A stretch of 64,000 nucleotides of DNA from Leptospira ognonensis. GTDB lineage: Bacteria > Spirochaetota > Leptospiria > Leptospirales > Leptospiraceae. The position numbers and the translations under genes are program-made. Within the stretch, counting starts at the first letter, position 1, and every line of letters starts with the position of its first letter. This document shows, one piece after another, positions 44,032 to 54,500 of the stretch. The notes beneath the pieces are model-generated. The model was not told the DNA's origin, did no database searches, and saw only the letters and a list, made by a program, of their open reading frames with translations. The stretch is taken from positions 62,001 to 126,000 of the forward strand of contig NZ_RQGD01000022.1 in the NCBI RefSeq assembly GCF_004770745.1, written 5' to 3'.

Positions 44032-45462
44032 ATGAAGATTCTACACGCTACAGCCGAATATTTTCCCTATATCAAAATGGGTGGGCTGTCGGATATGCTC
44101 TCTTCTTTCTCGAAAGAACAGGCAAAAACCCACGAAGTCGGCGTCTGCCTGCCCATGATTGCGGGTCTCAAAGAAAAGCCCCAGTTTACAGGCAAAACCT
44201 ACCCATGCCTAGAGACACGCAAGATGTCCCCAACACCTGTCACGGAAATACTGACAGCTTCCATCTTCCGTGAGGCCATGTATGGCAAGGTCAAACTCTA
44301 CTTTTTTGACTCCCCTCTTTTTTCGGATCTAACCTCAATTTATGCCAACAGTGACGAACACTTTCGTTTTGCCGTCTATTCCTATGCCACCTTCTGTTTA
44401 AGCCTCCAACTTGGGGTGGATGTCTTCCATGCTCATGACTGGCATACAGCTCTCGCCTGTGCCTTACATAAAGTTTCTCCCTTTGGCAAACCCAGCGTAT
44501 TCACCATTCATAATTTAGCGTACCAGGGGGACCATCCACTCTGGATGACTGGTTTTTTAAAAGACGAGCCCTTCGGACTTTATCCCGAGGCTTACTTGCA
44601 AGATGGGAAAACCAATTATATGAAAGCAGGTCTGATGTCTGCCTCAAAAATAACAACCGTTAGCCCCGGATATCGGAACGAAACTTTGTTTGAACCAAAT
44701 GGCTTTGGTCTTTCGTACCTCCTGCGCAAGAGAGAAATGGATTATGATGGTGTGATCAATGGCATTGACACAGAGGAATGGAATCCGAGCCGCGATGAAA
44801 GACTCTACGCTACCTTTTCGAAACAGGACCATAAAAACGGGAAATTTAAAAATAAGACAGAGCTACTCAAAGAAATCGGCAGGCCCCTCATTGACCCTGC
44901 CCGGCCTCTCATCGGAATCATCGGGCGTTTGACCTACCAAAAAGGGTATGCAAACTTCATCCAAGCATTTAAGGAGAGAACACATCTTCCACATTTTTAT
45001 ATTTTTTTGGGTGCGGGCGAAGAAACCTTACAAAACGAACTTTTCCACCTATCGCATACAGATCAAAATCGCATTTTCTTTTACAAAGGCTATGATGAAA
45101 GCTTTGCGAGAAAGGTAGAAGCAGCCAGCGATTTTTTCCTGATGCCTTCTTTGTTTGAACCCTGTGGGCTCAACCAGTTGTACAGTCATGCCTATGGTGC
45201 CATTCCGATCGTATCGCGTGTCGGAGGTCTACGAGATACCGTCTCCGAATCACCGTTAGCCGGTGAGTATACGGGCATAGTTTTTGAGCCAGGTGACGTT
45301 TCTTCCCTCGGCTATGCCTTAGAGCGCGCCCATACTCTCTATCTGGATCAAGCGAAGTTTTATCAAACGAGAGAGAGGATCATGGGCATCAATTGGGGAT
45401 GGGAAAAGCGTGTGTCCGAGTATGAGGCCATTTACGGGAGTGCGATCCAAAAAAAAGAGTGA
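44032..45462 (+). CDS. glgA: Glycogen synthase (ADP-glucose type, GT5)
   Basis: A 476-residue GT5 enzyme. The N-terminal sugar-nucleotide loop reads KMGGLSDML where KTGGLADV is typical; the essential Lys is kept. DVFHAHDWHTALA, IHNLAYQG, VINGIDTEEWNP, GRLTYQKGYANFI and the C-terminal MPSLFEPCGLNQLYSHAYGAIP (donor-binding Glu region) are all present. It would elongate alpha-1,4-glucan from ADP-glucose. No glgB, glgC or glgP is beside it. It is divergent from pckA, which fits storage of gluconeogenic carbon. Confidence 0.92.
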   Translation: MKILHATAEYFPYIKMGGLSDMLSSFSKEQAKTHEVGVCLPMIAGLKEKPQFTGKTYPCLETRKMSPTPVTEILTASIFREAMYGKVKLYFFDSPLFSDLTSIYANSDEHFRFAVYSYATFCLSLQLGVDVFHAHDWHTALACALHKVSPFGKPSVFTIHNLAYQGDHPLWMTGFLKDEPFGLYPEAYLQDGKTNYMKAGLMSASKITTVSPGYRNETLFEPNGFGLSYLLRKREMDYDGVINGIDTEEWNPSRDERLYATFSKQDHKNGKFKNKTELLKEIGRPLIDPARPLIGIIGRLTYQKGYANFIQAFKERTHLPHFYIFLGAGEETLQNELFHLSHTDQNRIFFYKGYDESFARKVEAASDFFLMPSLFEPCGLNQLYSHAYGAIPIVSRVGGLRDTVSESPLAGEYTGIVFEPGDVSSLGYALERAHTLYLDQAKFYQTRERIMGINWGWEKRVSEYEAIYGSAIQKKE

Positions 45463-45508
45463 AAGCTTGCAATCAAATTTCAGATTAAGATTTTTAACAG
45501 TTGTTAGT

Positions 45509-46633
45509 TTATAAATTTTGTAACTTTATAAAATCCCTCGCAATCAACTCGTTGCCTAGAGCATTAAAATGAATGTCTCCCTGTATAAAGTAATCTTTCA
45601 CTGTCTCTTCCTTGCCCGTTTTTGTAGCGATATTAAAAAAAGTAGGAAAGGAGTTATAAAATTTTTTACATCTGTGGAGACAAAAATTTTCCCAAACTTT
45701 CACATGTCTTGAATGTACCTCGTCAAAAAGAATTTGATCCGGCCAAGGGTATACCCCTATGGAAAGAGGGATATTCCTTTCCTTTAAATAAAGGTGGAGC
45801 TCGGTCATAACCGCTAAACTCTTTTGAATCCCACCTTCAATGCCTAAGTTGCCATAGCCTTTCGCCTTTGGATTGTAAGTCCATGCTGCTCGGTTCCGAG
45901 GAACATAGTGAAAGGGAGTTTCAGGTCGCTCTAGGAAGGTATACTTTAGGAGATGAAGGCTGTGAAAGGTGAGTGGAAAATACTTTTTTGCCAGCTGTTT
46001 CATGCTCGATTCATGGGAGACTTCCTTTCCATTTTCCACCACAGGAATCTCTTCGTTCTCGGGTTTATGATAGATCAGCTCTCCCTTGTTTTCGCTATAG
46101 ACGATGGCTTCATCTTGGATGTCGCTCACGTCCACATATAACACGACTTCTGCAAACTTGAATCCATGTTCCAAGTACCACTTAATCTTACTTAGATAAA
46201 TGGTGGGAGAATAACTCACCACAGCCAAATTTGCAATTCTTTTCGTTGGATACGTACTTGCTATCTTTCCGACAAAGGAATCTTCGAAGGACAGGGAAAC
46301 TCCTTCGGTAAAGCTATCTCCCATAAAAGCGATATCAAACTCTTTGTTCTCAGATTTTTCCATGCCACACTTTGATTTAAACCCATACGGATTTGTACAT
46401 ACTAGGTATTCGACAGACCCCCATTGCCCTTTTCCTATAAAGTTAGGAGAAAGAGTATGGTGGAAGTTTTTATCTGAAATGCGGTACGCTTTTTCAAATG
46501 CATTTTGATGTGCCCGTATGGAGTTCAATGTATATTGCGTGATCTCTTTCAGCAAAAGATCTCCCAGAAAAAAATCTATGAGGAAGGATAAAAAGAGAGT
46601 GATACCAAATACAATTACAGAATTTTTTAGCAT
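45509..46633 (-). CDS. Membrane-anchored SGNH-hydrolase-like protein
   Basis: A 374-residue protein with an N-terminal membrane helix (about 5-30) and an exported SGNH-type domain. FDIAFMGDSFTEGVSLSFED holds the nucleophile Ser of block I (GDSFTEG), and near the C-terminus GDIHFNALGNELIA supplies the DxxH pair. Related proteins act as the periplasmic O-acetyl transferases or esterases that work with MBOAT partners such as AlgI. An AlgI-like gene lies about 20 kb away on the same strand; functional pairing is inference. It is convergent with glgA. Confidence 0.78.
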   Translation of the reverse strand: MLKNSVIVFGITLFLSFLIDFFLGDLLLKEITQYTLNSIRAHQNAFEKAYRISDKNFHHTLSPNFIGKGQWGSVEYLVCTNPYGFKSKCGMEKSENKEFDIAFMGDSFTEGVSLSFEDSFVGKIASTYPTKRIANLAVVSYSPTIYLSKIKWYLEHGFKFAEVVLYVDVSDIQDEAIVYSENKGELIYHKPENEEIPVVENGKEVSHESSMKQLAKKYFPLTFHSLHLLKYTFLERPETPFHYVPRNRAAWTYNPKAKGYGNLGIEGGIQKSLAVMTELHLYLKERNIPLSIGVYPWPDQILFDEVHSRHVKVWENFCLHRCKKFYNSFPTFFNIATKTGKEETVKDYFIQGDIHFNALGNELIARDFIKLQNL

Positions 46634-46719
46634 AACAGGATTATCTTTCTCTTTTGTTCGAGCCTGGACTAATAAGTTTACAATGAAATTAAAATCTTAA
46701 AAATAAAGTTCAACGAATT

Positions 46720-46752
46720 TTTCAGCCTTATTTTGTGATAAGGGAGCTGAAA
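46720..46752. terminator. Imperfect hairpin after the 46.8-48.7 kb kinase
   Basis: TTTCAGCCTTAT (46720-46731) pairs with ATAAGG and CTGAAA within 46738-46752, with a three-base bulge and a six-base loop. It begins six bases after the kinase stop on the minus strand. No good T-run follows. Confidence 0.4.
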
Positions 46753-46758
46753 TTAAAA

Positions 46759-48732
46759 TCAGGGATCCGATTTTGTGATTAGGTATCTGACTAAAACTTG
46801 TTTAAGCGCGATGATGTCGATGGGTTTTGGTAAAAAATAATTCATCCCTACTTCAAAACAGCGAGCTCTCTCCTCATAAAGTGCACCAGCTGTTAAAGCA
46901 ACGATGGACACGGACTCAAGTTCCTTTTGTTTGCGGATCTCCTTTGTCGCGCTGAGCCCATCCATATTGGGCATTTGAATGTCCATAAAGATTAGATCAG
47001 GTTTCATTTCAGATAATTTTTGTAAGGCGATCATGCCATCGGCCGCATCAAATAATTCTGCCATGGGGATAAACCTATGTATCATCTTTCCCAAGAGATC
47101 CCGGTTCAGATCATTGTCTTCCACGATCATGATCTTAGGTGACGAATTTTTGAACCTATCGGGTGCTAAGTGCTGCTCTTGTATGATGCCTTCATTTTCT
47201 TTCCCTCCGTTCTCGAAGAGTATATCTCGATACTCAACTTCCAATTCAAAACAAAAGGTAGAACCTTGGTCCAATTCACTTGCAACAAATATGTTTCCTT
47301 GCATCATATCTACCAATGATTTTGTGATACGTAGTCCAAGACCCGTTCCGCCAAACCTACGAGTCGAATTAGATTCTGCCTGCCAGAACGATTCAAATAA
47401 ACGACCGAGGGATTCTGTCGAAATGCCGATACCGGTATCGATGATTTCAAATTGTAAACCGACATGATTCTGTTTTTTACTTTCAAAGGAACTTATCTTT
47501 AAAATCACCCCTCCCCTTTCAGTGAACTTAACAGCATTTCCCACAAGGTTGATCAAGATTTGCCGAAGCCTGACCGGATCAACAAGGATATACTTTGGCA
47601 AGGTGGGAGATATCTCTAAATTTAGGAATATACCCTTTTGTTTTACATTCCAGGAGAAAAGCTCGATGCTTTCTTCAATCATCTGACTGAGTAATACATA
47701 CTCCTCATGAAGCTCAATTTTCCCTGCTTCAATTTTAGAGATGTCTAATATGTCATTGATGATACCGAGTAGACCTTGTGCAGAGCTAATGGCCTTTGTG
47801 ATATAATCAGATTGGGTTTCTGTTAAGTTTGTAGAAAACATCAATTGGTTGTAGCCGATGACCCCGTTCAGTGGGGTTCTAATTTCATGGCTCATATTCG
47901 CGATAAAATCTGATTTGGCTCGATTTGCCCTCTCCGCTTCGTCTTTCGATCGATGCAGCAATTCTTCCACGTTCTTTCGTTTGGAGATATCAATAAAATG
48001 AGTCACAAAATAAGCAGGCTCGCCAGTTTGTGTTTTCACTAAGGAGGAATAGATCTCTGCATATAGGATAGACTCGTCTTTTCTGTGATAACGCTTCTCG
48101 TATACAATCTCATTTGCCTCGCCGAGAAGCGCCTGTTCTCGAAAGGATTTGGAAATCTCAGCATCAGAAGAAATAGCAAATTCACTCGTATTTCTTCCTA
48201 TCAATTCTTCTTCCGAATAATTTAACATAGAACATAACTTTCTATTTACTTGAAGAAATTTCCCATTCGTATCTTGAAGGCAGACTCCACTTCCTGCATT
48301 CTCAAAGCTTGAGCGAAAGCGGGCCTCACTTTCTATCAGTTTGTTTTGAATCTCTTTTTCTTTTGTAATGTCACGATTGACGGCAATCGCTCCGATCACA
48401 TTTTGGTGGGCATCTTTCAATAGACTCACCGCAGAGCGGATGTTAATGCGATCTCCCCTTCGGTTAACTTGAGTGACTTCTCCCAGCCAAATGCCTGTTT
48501 CGTTTAAGGATTTTATGCTACTTTCCCTGTCTAGGGTCGTAAATTCCGTTTTTAAGACTTCAGGAGCCGTTTTGCCAATGACTTCCGAAGCGAGGTACCC
48601 ATAAATTTTTTCTGCGGATTGGTTCCAATTTGTAATTCGAAAATCCCGATCTGTGACAATCACAGCATCATACAGATACTGCAAGATCAAAGAGGAATCA
48701 TTTTCAAAGTCGGGAATTTTTGTCATCGGCAT
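46759..48732 (-). CDS. Hybrid histidine kinase: PAS-PAS-HisKA-HATPase-REC
   Basis: A 657-residue cytoplasmic hybrid kinase. Two PAS domains (about 8-125 and 133-252; DAVIVTDRDFRITNWNQSA and GSGVCLQDTNGKFLQVN) precede the dimerisation helix with phospho-acceptor His282 ([16 protein letters not shown]). The ATP-binding domain has N399 (LVGNAVKFT), DTGIGI and GGTGLGL. The C-terminal receiver has the acidic pair VEDND and phospho-acceptor Asp584 ([11 protein letters not shown]). No membrane helix is seen, so the signal is intracellular, possibly redox or a small ligand. It is a paralogue of the 1347-residue kinase at 51.6-55.6 kb. The downstream phosphate carrier is unknown. Confidence 0.93.
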   Translation of the reverse strand: MPMTKIPDFENDSSLILQYLYDAVIVTDRDFRITNWNQSAEKIYGYLASEVIGKTAPEVLKTEFTTLDRESSIKSLNETGIWLGEVTQVNRRGDRINIRSAVSLLKDAHQNVIGAIAVNRDITKEKEIQNKLIESEARFRSSFENAGSGVCLQDTNGKFLQVNRKLCSMLNYSEEELIGRNTSEFAISSDAEISKSFREQALLGEANEIVYEKRYHRKDESILYAEIYSSLVKTQTGEPAYFVTHFIDISKRKNVEELLHRSKDEAERANRAKSDFIANMSHEIRTPLNGVIGYNQLMFSTNLTETQSDYITKAISSAQGLLGIINDILDISKIEAGKIELHEEYVLLSQMIEESIELFSWNVKQKGIFLNLEISPTLPKYILVDPVRLRQILINLVGNAVKFTERGGVILKISSFESKKQNHVGLQFEIIDTGIGISTESLGRLFESFWQAESNSTRRFGGTGLGLRITKSLVDMMQGNIFVASELDQGSTFCFELEVEYRDILFENGGKENEGIIQEQHLAPDRFKNSSPKIMIVEDNDLNRDLLGKMIHRFIPMAELFDAADGMIALQKLSEMKPDLIFMDIQMPNMDGLSATKEIRKQKELESVSIVALTAGALYEERARCFEVGMNYFLPKPIDIIALKQVLVRYLITKSDP

Positions 48733-48790
48733 CTTTACTGTAAGAGCAGTTTCTTAATAGAAACGGGAAACATCTATTTGTAAACGTTAT

Positions 48791-49159
48791 TTATTTTGCG
48801 TCAATCTTTCCGTTCCGTCGAATGCGGAGGATGAGTTTGAAAAATAAATAGAGAAGCAAACCCTGCATGGTGCCTGCAATGAGATGGACCAGCACATTTG
48901 AAATCCTGGTTTTCATTTCTGTAGTACCCGCACTACAATACCATTTCACTTGTACATACGTACGACCTGGTAAGGGGTTAGAAACGTTTTGCTCATATTC
49001 CAACCTGCCCTCAGGGCAAACCAAAGGCTTAGCAATCAAGTTGATGGGCGGGTAGAGGGCCCCAAATCCCAGAGAGATGGCCGTGATACCCATAAAAATG
49101 CAAAATACGATTCCGATGAATTTCATAGAAATAAAGATACTCAATTTGTCTTTTGACAC
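48791..49159 (-). CDS. Small two-helix membrane protein of unknown function
   Basis: A 122-residue protein beginning at GTG 49159 (an ATG at 49126 is an alternative). Two membrane helices (about 12-35 and 88-112) flank a loop of about 50 residues predicted outside the cytoplasm, with two Cys (PLVCPEG and WYCSAG) that may pair. A basic C-terminus (RIRRNGKIDAK) is cytoplasmic. No family is recognised. It lies 58 bases upstream of the hybrid kinase on the same strand. Confidence 0.55.
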   Translation of the reverse strand: MSKDKLSIFISMKFIGIVFCIFMGITAISLGFGALYPPINLIAKPLVCPEGRLEYEQNVSNPLPGRTYVQVKWYCSAGTTEMKTRISNVLVHLIAGTMQGLLLYLFFKLILRIRRNGKIDAK

Positions 49160-49246
49160 AGTCGATTCTTTTTCAAAGGAAATTAAATATATCCTATTTT
49201 AAAGTAAAGGTAGGATATATTTAAGGTAAGAAGTTCTATTTTTAGA

Positions 49247-49540
49247 TCATTTCAAAACGATCGATGTTGCTTGCTCATCTAGAAAGATAAGTTTTTCAGG
49301 CATCAGGTTTTTTGGAAGAAAATAGATTAAAGTACGAGTAACCGTTTCTCCCGGCTTTAGTGTCAATTTTGTCTCAATGTTGCCTGTCGCAAAATTATTT
49401 CCAGACACATCTTCCTTTACATCATTCCAAGTATCTACCTCAAAATGACGGACAAATGCTGGTGAATTTAACTTTTTAATTTCTTTACCTTTTTCATCCA
49501 AGATTGTCGCATACGTTGGCTCCAAAGCTATTTTTTCCAA
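49247..49540 (-). CDS. Short beta-rich protein, possibly the remnant of a longer gene
   Basis: A 97-codon frame with a TTG start. The residues form beta-strand-like segments (TKLTLKPGETVTRTLIYFLP, KLIFLDEQATSIVLK) like the C-terminal half of a DUF4352-type immunoglobulin-like domain, whose members normally have a signal peptide. None is present. The frame stays open for seven more codons upstream (PTDYDVI), and an ATG in another frame (MTNLKRILPV) lies just beyond, as expected if a frameshift or deletion removed the start. It may be a genuine short protein or a decaying gene. Confidence 0.4.
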   Translation of the reverse strand: MEKIALEPTYATILDEKGKEIKKLNSPAFVRHFEVDTWNDVKEDVSGNNFATGNIETKLTLKPGETVTRTLIYFLPKNLMPEKLIFLDEQATSIVLK

Positions 49541-49985
49541 GATGACATCGTAATCTGTTGGTTACGGGAAGTATTCGTTTCAAATTTGTCATATTACAAC
49601 ATTTAATCTAACAAGGTATAGGGTCAAGGTATTAACGTGATGTTACTCCTAAAGCATAACCGAGATTCCCTATATTCTAATCAGACAAATCTAAAAAATC
49701 GTATGTTGAATTAAATTTTAACCTAATTTTTGTTATATTAAATAAAATTTTAACGGATTTATCAATTTACAATTGTTTGTAGCCCAATGTTTCATTTTGA
49801 CTCACGCTCGTGATCAATACAAGAATCTCTCCACTTAACATCCCAAAAGATATACCAAATTTTACATGAATTCATAAGATAAATTGATGACTCATCTAAT
49901 CCTCTCATCGAAACTCGTCTAAGGAAAAGATATCTTTCCTTTCTGCTTAAAAAAAAGTCATTGCCGGAGAGGTGGGGAAATTTTT
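49541..49985. other. AT-rich intergenic stretch of 445 bases
   Basis: No convincing gene is found on either strand. The sequence is unusually AT-rich and has stops in all frames. A ten-base direct repeat AAATTTTAAC occurs at 49713-49722 and 49745-49754, three helical turns apart. Close to the right end GGAGAGGTGGGG precedes the ATG at 49986 and can act as a ribosome site. Promoters for both flanking genes must lie here but none stands out. Confidence 0.5.
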
Positions 49986-51545
49986 ATGAAAAATTTTAAA
50001 TTTACAGGGCTTATTTTTTCTTTATGCCTTCATTTTCTCTCCTGCCAGAAACTAACTTTCAATAATGCGGGAGATTCTCTCTCTGTTGCTTTCTTACAGA
50101 CCGTCTTGTTTCGAGACTTGATCCGACCTGCTTCGGTTCCCGTTGTTCCGCCTGTAGAAGTGACACCTACAGAGACCTGTGACACATCCGTAAAATGGTC
50201 GAAAACTCTCGGCGATGCCACCAACTCAGTGTACGTTACCACGATTTTATCGGTATCCGTCCAAGACATCATCATCGCCGGATCTACGAGAAAGAATCTC
50301 GGCACGGGTAAAAAATTCAATTTTTCGGGAACGGAAGGTACAACACAAAATTGGTTCATCGCCAAGCTGAATGGCAAAGATGGATCGATCGTGTGGGTGG
50401 ATTATTTTGGTGAGACCATGCTTTCGATTGCTGCGAATGCAGAATTTCCTACATTAATCCGGCTGGGGAAATTTTCCAATGGGGAGATAGGGGTCTTCTG
50501 GGAGGCTAAGGATGCACAGTCTGGTGCCCTACAGGCTAAAAATTTGACCTATTCGTTTGGTGCCGCCAGGTATGACCTTGAGGGTGTTCGCAAATGGCAT
50601 ACGTATTTAAATCTTTCTACGAATGGGGGGAATCGGTTTTCATCTGCCATCGATGCTAGCGATAACATTCATTTTTTCGTTGAGGTATCAGCGGCTGGAG
50701 GTTTAGAAGGATTCCCTGCACCAACAAACAGCGTATCAGGTGGACAAGAAATTTTATATGGACTCATCACGGGATCTGGTGGGTTACTCTCGCAGAAGTA
50801 CATCACAAGCGTACTGGAGGACAAGATAGGCGATGCGGTCAGTTTTGGCACTGCCATTTTTCTTGGAGGAAACGCGCAAGATAACCTGAACGGATTTACG
50901 GGACACCCTGCCACAGGAGTTGGGATTAACAAGATCTTTATCGCAAAATTAGATTCGAGTCAAAATATTTCTTCTGTCCTATATCGCGGCTCAGCAAGTG
51001 GTTCCAGTAATACCGAACTCAGAAAATTGACGGCGGATGCAACTGACTTGTATTATGTGGGAAATTCTAACGATTCATATGGATCGCCCATATCAGCGTA
51101 TCAGGCTTCTGGCAAAAATTTTTTATATGAAAAAATCTCTTCGAATTTAACACCCACTTGGTTAACCTTTCTTGGTGCAACTTCATTTAATGTAACAGAT
51201 GGTCTACGTACAGCCCTCCTTGCACCAGTCGATGGAACTTCTTTCTATGCTCACCTTTTGAGTGGCTCAAATTTCGCGCGTTTTACGGGACTTGGTGCGG
51301 CAGAAAGTGGGGACGGATCGGGGTTTTTTCAAAAAACACTCGTTAAGGTCAACAAAGCAACGGGAGCGTATGAGAAAGTCGTTTACAGTTCCAATTTCGC
51401 TTCTCCAAAAATCGCTTCCTTTACCAATACCAAAGAAATTTGCAGTGGCAAAATGATTCGAATGGATATGGTCGTCGAAGACCAAAATAATTCAGATCGG
51501 ATCTTTTCTGAGCTCAGTGTATTCCCTACGAGCGAACTTCCCTAA
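49986..51545 (+). CDS. Lipoprotein with a predicted beta-propeller-like domain
   Basis: A 519-residue lipoprotein (LHFLSC, Cys20). After a Pro/Val-rich linker, the body consists of repeated strand-rich segments separated by Gly/Asn/Asp turns (GKDGSIVWVDYFGE, NIHFFVEVSAAGG, AIFLGGNAQDNLNGF, TDLYYVGNSNDSYGS), like the SBBP-type or NHL-like propeller repeats common in Leptospira surface proteins. Three Cys are seen in total, including the lipid-bearing one, so a single disulphide is possible. No enzymatic motif. It stands alone and converges with the large hybrid kinase five bases on. Confidence 0.65.
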   Translation: MKNFKFTGLIFSLCLHFLSCQKLTFNNAGDSLSVAFLQTVLFRDLIRPASVPVVPPVEVTPTETCDTSVKWSKTLGDATNSVYVTTILSVSVQDIIIAGSTRKNLGTGKKFNFSGTEGTTQNWFIAKLNGKDGSIVWVDYFGETMLSIAANAEFPTLIRLGKFSNGEIGVFWEAKDAQSGALQAKNLTYSFGAARYDLEGVRKWHTYLNLSTNGGNRFSSAIDASDNIHFFVEVSAAGGLEGFPAPTNSVSGGQEILYGLITGSGGLLSQKYITSVLEDKIGDAVSFGTAIFLGGNAQDNLNGFTGHPATGVGINKIFIAKLDSSQNISSVLYRGSASGSSNTELRKLTADATDLYYVGNSNDSYGSPISAYQASGKNFLYEKISSNLTPTWLTFLGATSFNVTDGLRTALLAPVDGTSFYAHLLSGSNFARFTGLGAAESGDGSGFFQKTLVKVNKATGAYEKVVYSSNFASPKIASFTNTKEICSGKMIRMDMVVEDQNNSDRIFSELSVFPTSELP

Positions 51546-51550
51546 AAAAG

Positions 51551-54500
51551 TTAAATTTTACTAAGGGAAAGTTTTCTTTTTCGCGTAAACTCGAGAAATT
51601 TATTCTCTAACTCCATGGGCACAATGGGTTTGGAGAGATAATCATCCATGCCAAAATGTTTACAGATTTCTCTTTCTTCGATCGTGTGATTGGCCGTTAA
51701 AGCAACGATATAAACATCATTATGAAAACTGGACCCTCTAATCGCCGTCGCAGCTTCATATCCATTCATATTTGGCATCTGGATGTCCATGAAGATGATA
51801 TCAGGCATGATGGATTGATTCATCTCAAATGCGATCCGACCATCCGCAGCATCAAATATTTCTGCATTCACAAGAATCTTTCGGATCAATGTCCGTGCTA
51901 ATAATAAATTCGTCTGGTTATCATCCACAATAAGAACTTTCCACTTTTCATAAATTTTGGTTTTGATTAATTTGTTTGGTTCTCTTTCCTTTTCTATGTT
52001 CTGACGCGAAAACTGAGAGAGAATCGTCATTAATTTAAAATCCGTAATCGGTTTGAGCAATCGCTGTTTGATTCCTAGTTTTTTCAAAGGATCAAAAATT
52101 GAATCATCGTCGATGGATTTAGTAATGAGGATTATATTTTCCACATTAATTTTAGAATTCTTTGCACCTAATATTCGCTCAAGTGTCGAGGTAGCTTCAT
52201 GTTCGGAAATTAACTTATCGATGAAGATCATATCGATAGATTCTCCACTTTCGATCTGTCTGATCATGTCTGATAGACTCGAAAAGGTATGCGTCTCCAC
52301 ACCATGAAACTCGAGTAGATTTTTTAGAATTTCTCTTGTTGTGGGAGAGAAATCAAGGACTAATGCTCTTTTGTTCTGGACATTTAAGACTCTCTCTTGA
52401 TTACTTTCTTCGATTTTTAGTTCTAAATCAAAAGAGAAAACACTTCCCTCTCCAAGGATGGAAGAAACTTGAAGAGAAGAATTTCCCATCAATTCTAATA
52501 GTTTATTGGATATCGTTAGGCCAAGGCCAGTCCCACCAAATTTTCTGCTCGTTGAATTATCTTCCTGAGAGAACGCTTCAAAAATTTTTGTGAAATTTTC
52601 TTTTTCAATCCCGATACCCGTATCCTGCACCGAAAATCGGAAATGAGCCGATGCTCCATTTTTGGATATCATTTCAACCTTTAAAGTCACTTCCCCACCA
52701 AATGTAAATTTAATGGCATTACTGAGTAAGTTCACTAAAATTTGCCGGAGACGTACCGGATCTACGAAAATAAACGTTGGTAGATCTGGGGAAATATTCA
52801 ATAATAACTCTAATTTTTTAGACTGAGCTTGAAACGTAACCACATCTATCGCACTTGATGAAAGTTCTCCTAAATTTGTTTTGCGAATTTCTAAATCTAA
52901 TTTACCGGCTTCAATTTTAGAAAAATCTAATATATCATTGATAACCTCTAATAACAATCTAGCAGACTGTTTTAGAGTGTCTGTATAGATAACCTGTGTA
53001 TCATCTAATTTGGTAGACTTTAATAGATCGGTAAAGCCGATCACTCCATTCAATGGTGTACGTATTTCATGACTCATATTCGCTAAAAATTGAGACTTTG
53101 CTTTACTTGCTCGTTCTGCTTTTTCTTTCTCGATCGTAATCGCGATCTCATTTTCCTTCTGCTTTGACAAATCGGTATACGTGCCTACCATTCGTAGTGC
53201 TTTGCCTTCCGCTGACCTTTCGATGACCTTTCCCTTTGCGAGTATATAGATCAAACTTCCATCTTTTTTACGAGCTCGGTGCTCATTCGAATACATTTCG
53301 ACTTCGCCATTGATTTCTTTTTTTATGTCCACAAATATGTTAGCTAGATCATCGGGATGAACAATTCTCCTAAAAGCATCCAGATCTGACTTAATTTCTT
53401 TCGGTTCATAACCTAACATTCGATTGAAGGAATCTGAATAGATTACCTCATCACTAACGATATCCCAGTCCCAAAAGCCGACACCGACAGTTTCCATTGT
53501 TACTTTCCAAGCATTTTCCTTTTGCCGAGTTAATAAATCGAATTTTACCTTTTCAGTTATATCCTGTGCCGTTCCCGAAACTGCGATTGACTTGCCATTG
53601 GCATCTAACTCTACTTCGCCGATGCCTAAAATTGTTTTTATGCTACCATCTTTGCAAATAATTCGATGCTGAAATTCAAAGCCAGTTCCTTTTTCAATCG
53701 CCAAATTGACGACACGATCCAACTCAATCAGATCTTCTGGATGAATTTTAGATCGATATGCATTGTAAAGTTCTTCCTTCGGAGTTTCTACTAATTCGAA
53801 AATACGGTAGTGTTCTAGTGACCAATTCAAATCAAAGTTTTGAAGATTGAAATACCAGCTACCTATCTTCGAGATTCTCTGGGCTGCGTTTAATTTTTTC
53901 TCATTCTCTAGGCGATTTTTTTCATACTCCCTGCTTTCTGTGAGATCATGAATGGTTCCTATCATCCGGAGCGGAATTCCATCATCGGAGCGCTCGACTA
54001 CTTTTCCACGATCCAGGACCCATTTATAAGTTCCATCCTTACACTTAATTCTATGCGTCACAGAGTAGGTGTTTTTGACTCCGTCGAGATGAGACTGCAA
54101 CTCTCTAAAAACCTGGTCAACATCCTCTGGGTGGATTAAAGATTTCCAATCATTGAATTCCGCCCCAAAATCAAGATTCTCATAACCTAACATAAGCAAC
54201 CAGCGATCCGAATGAAATACCTTAGAGGACCTGATATCCCAATCCCATAGACCATCTCCAGAATTTTCTATAGCAAACTCCCAACGTTTACCACTGATTC
54301 TTTTTTCTTCTTCTTTTCTTAGCTGTTCGGTGACGTCACGATTGATCGCGATAAAATATTCTAGCTTTCCATTGTCATCATATATGGGCGAAATATTGAT
54401 AGTGGTCCAATATTCCTTTTTCGATTTCGTATAGTTAAGCAATTTTACTTCGATTTCTTTTCTTTCTTGGCATGCCTGTCGGATCAATGAGACCGTCGCC

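Noticed and set aside
51537..51570. Hairpin between the convergent genes at 51.55 kb
   Set aside because: TTCCCT and AGGGAA can pair, but with a loop of about twenty bases and within coding ends; too weak to call.
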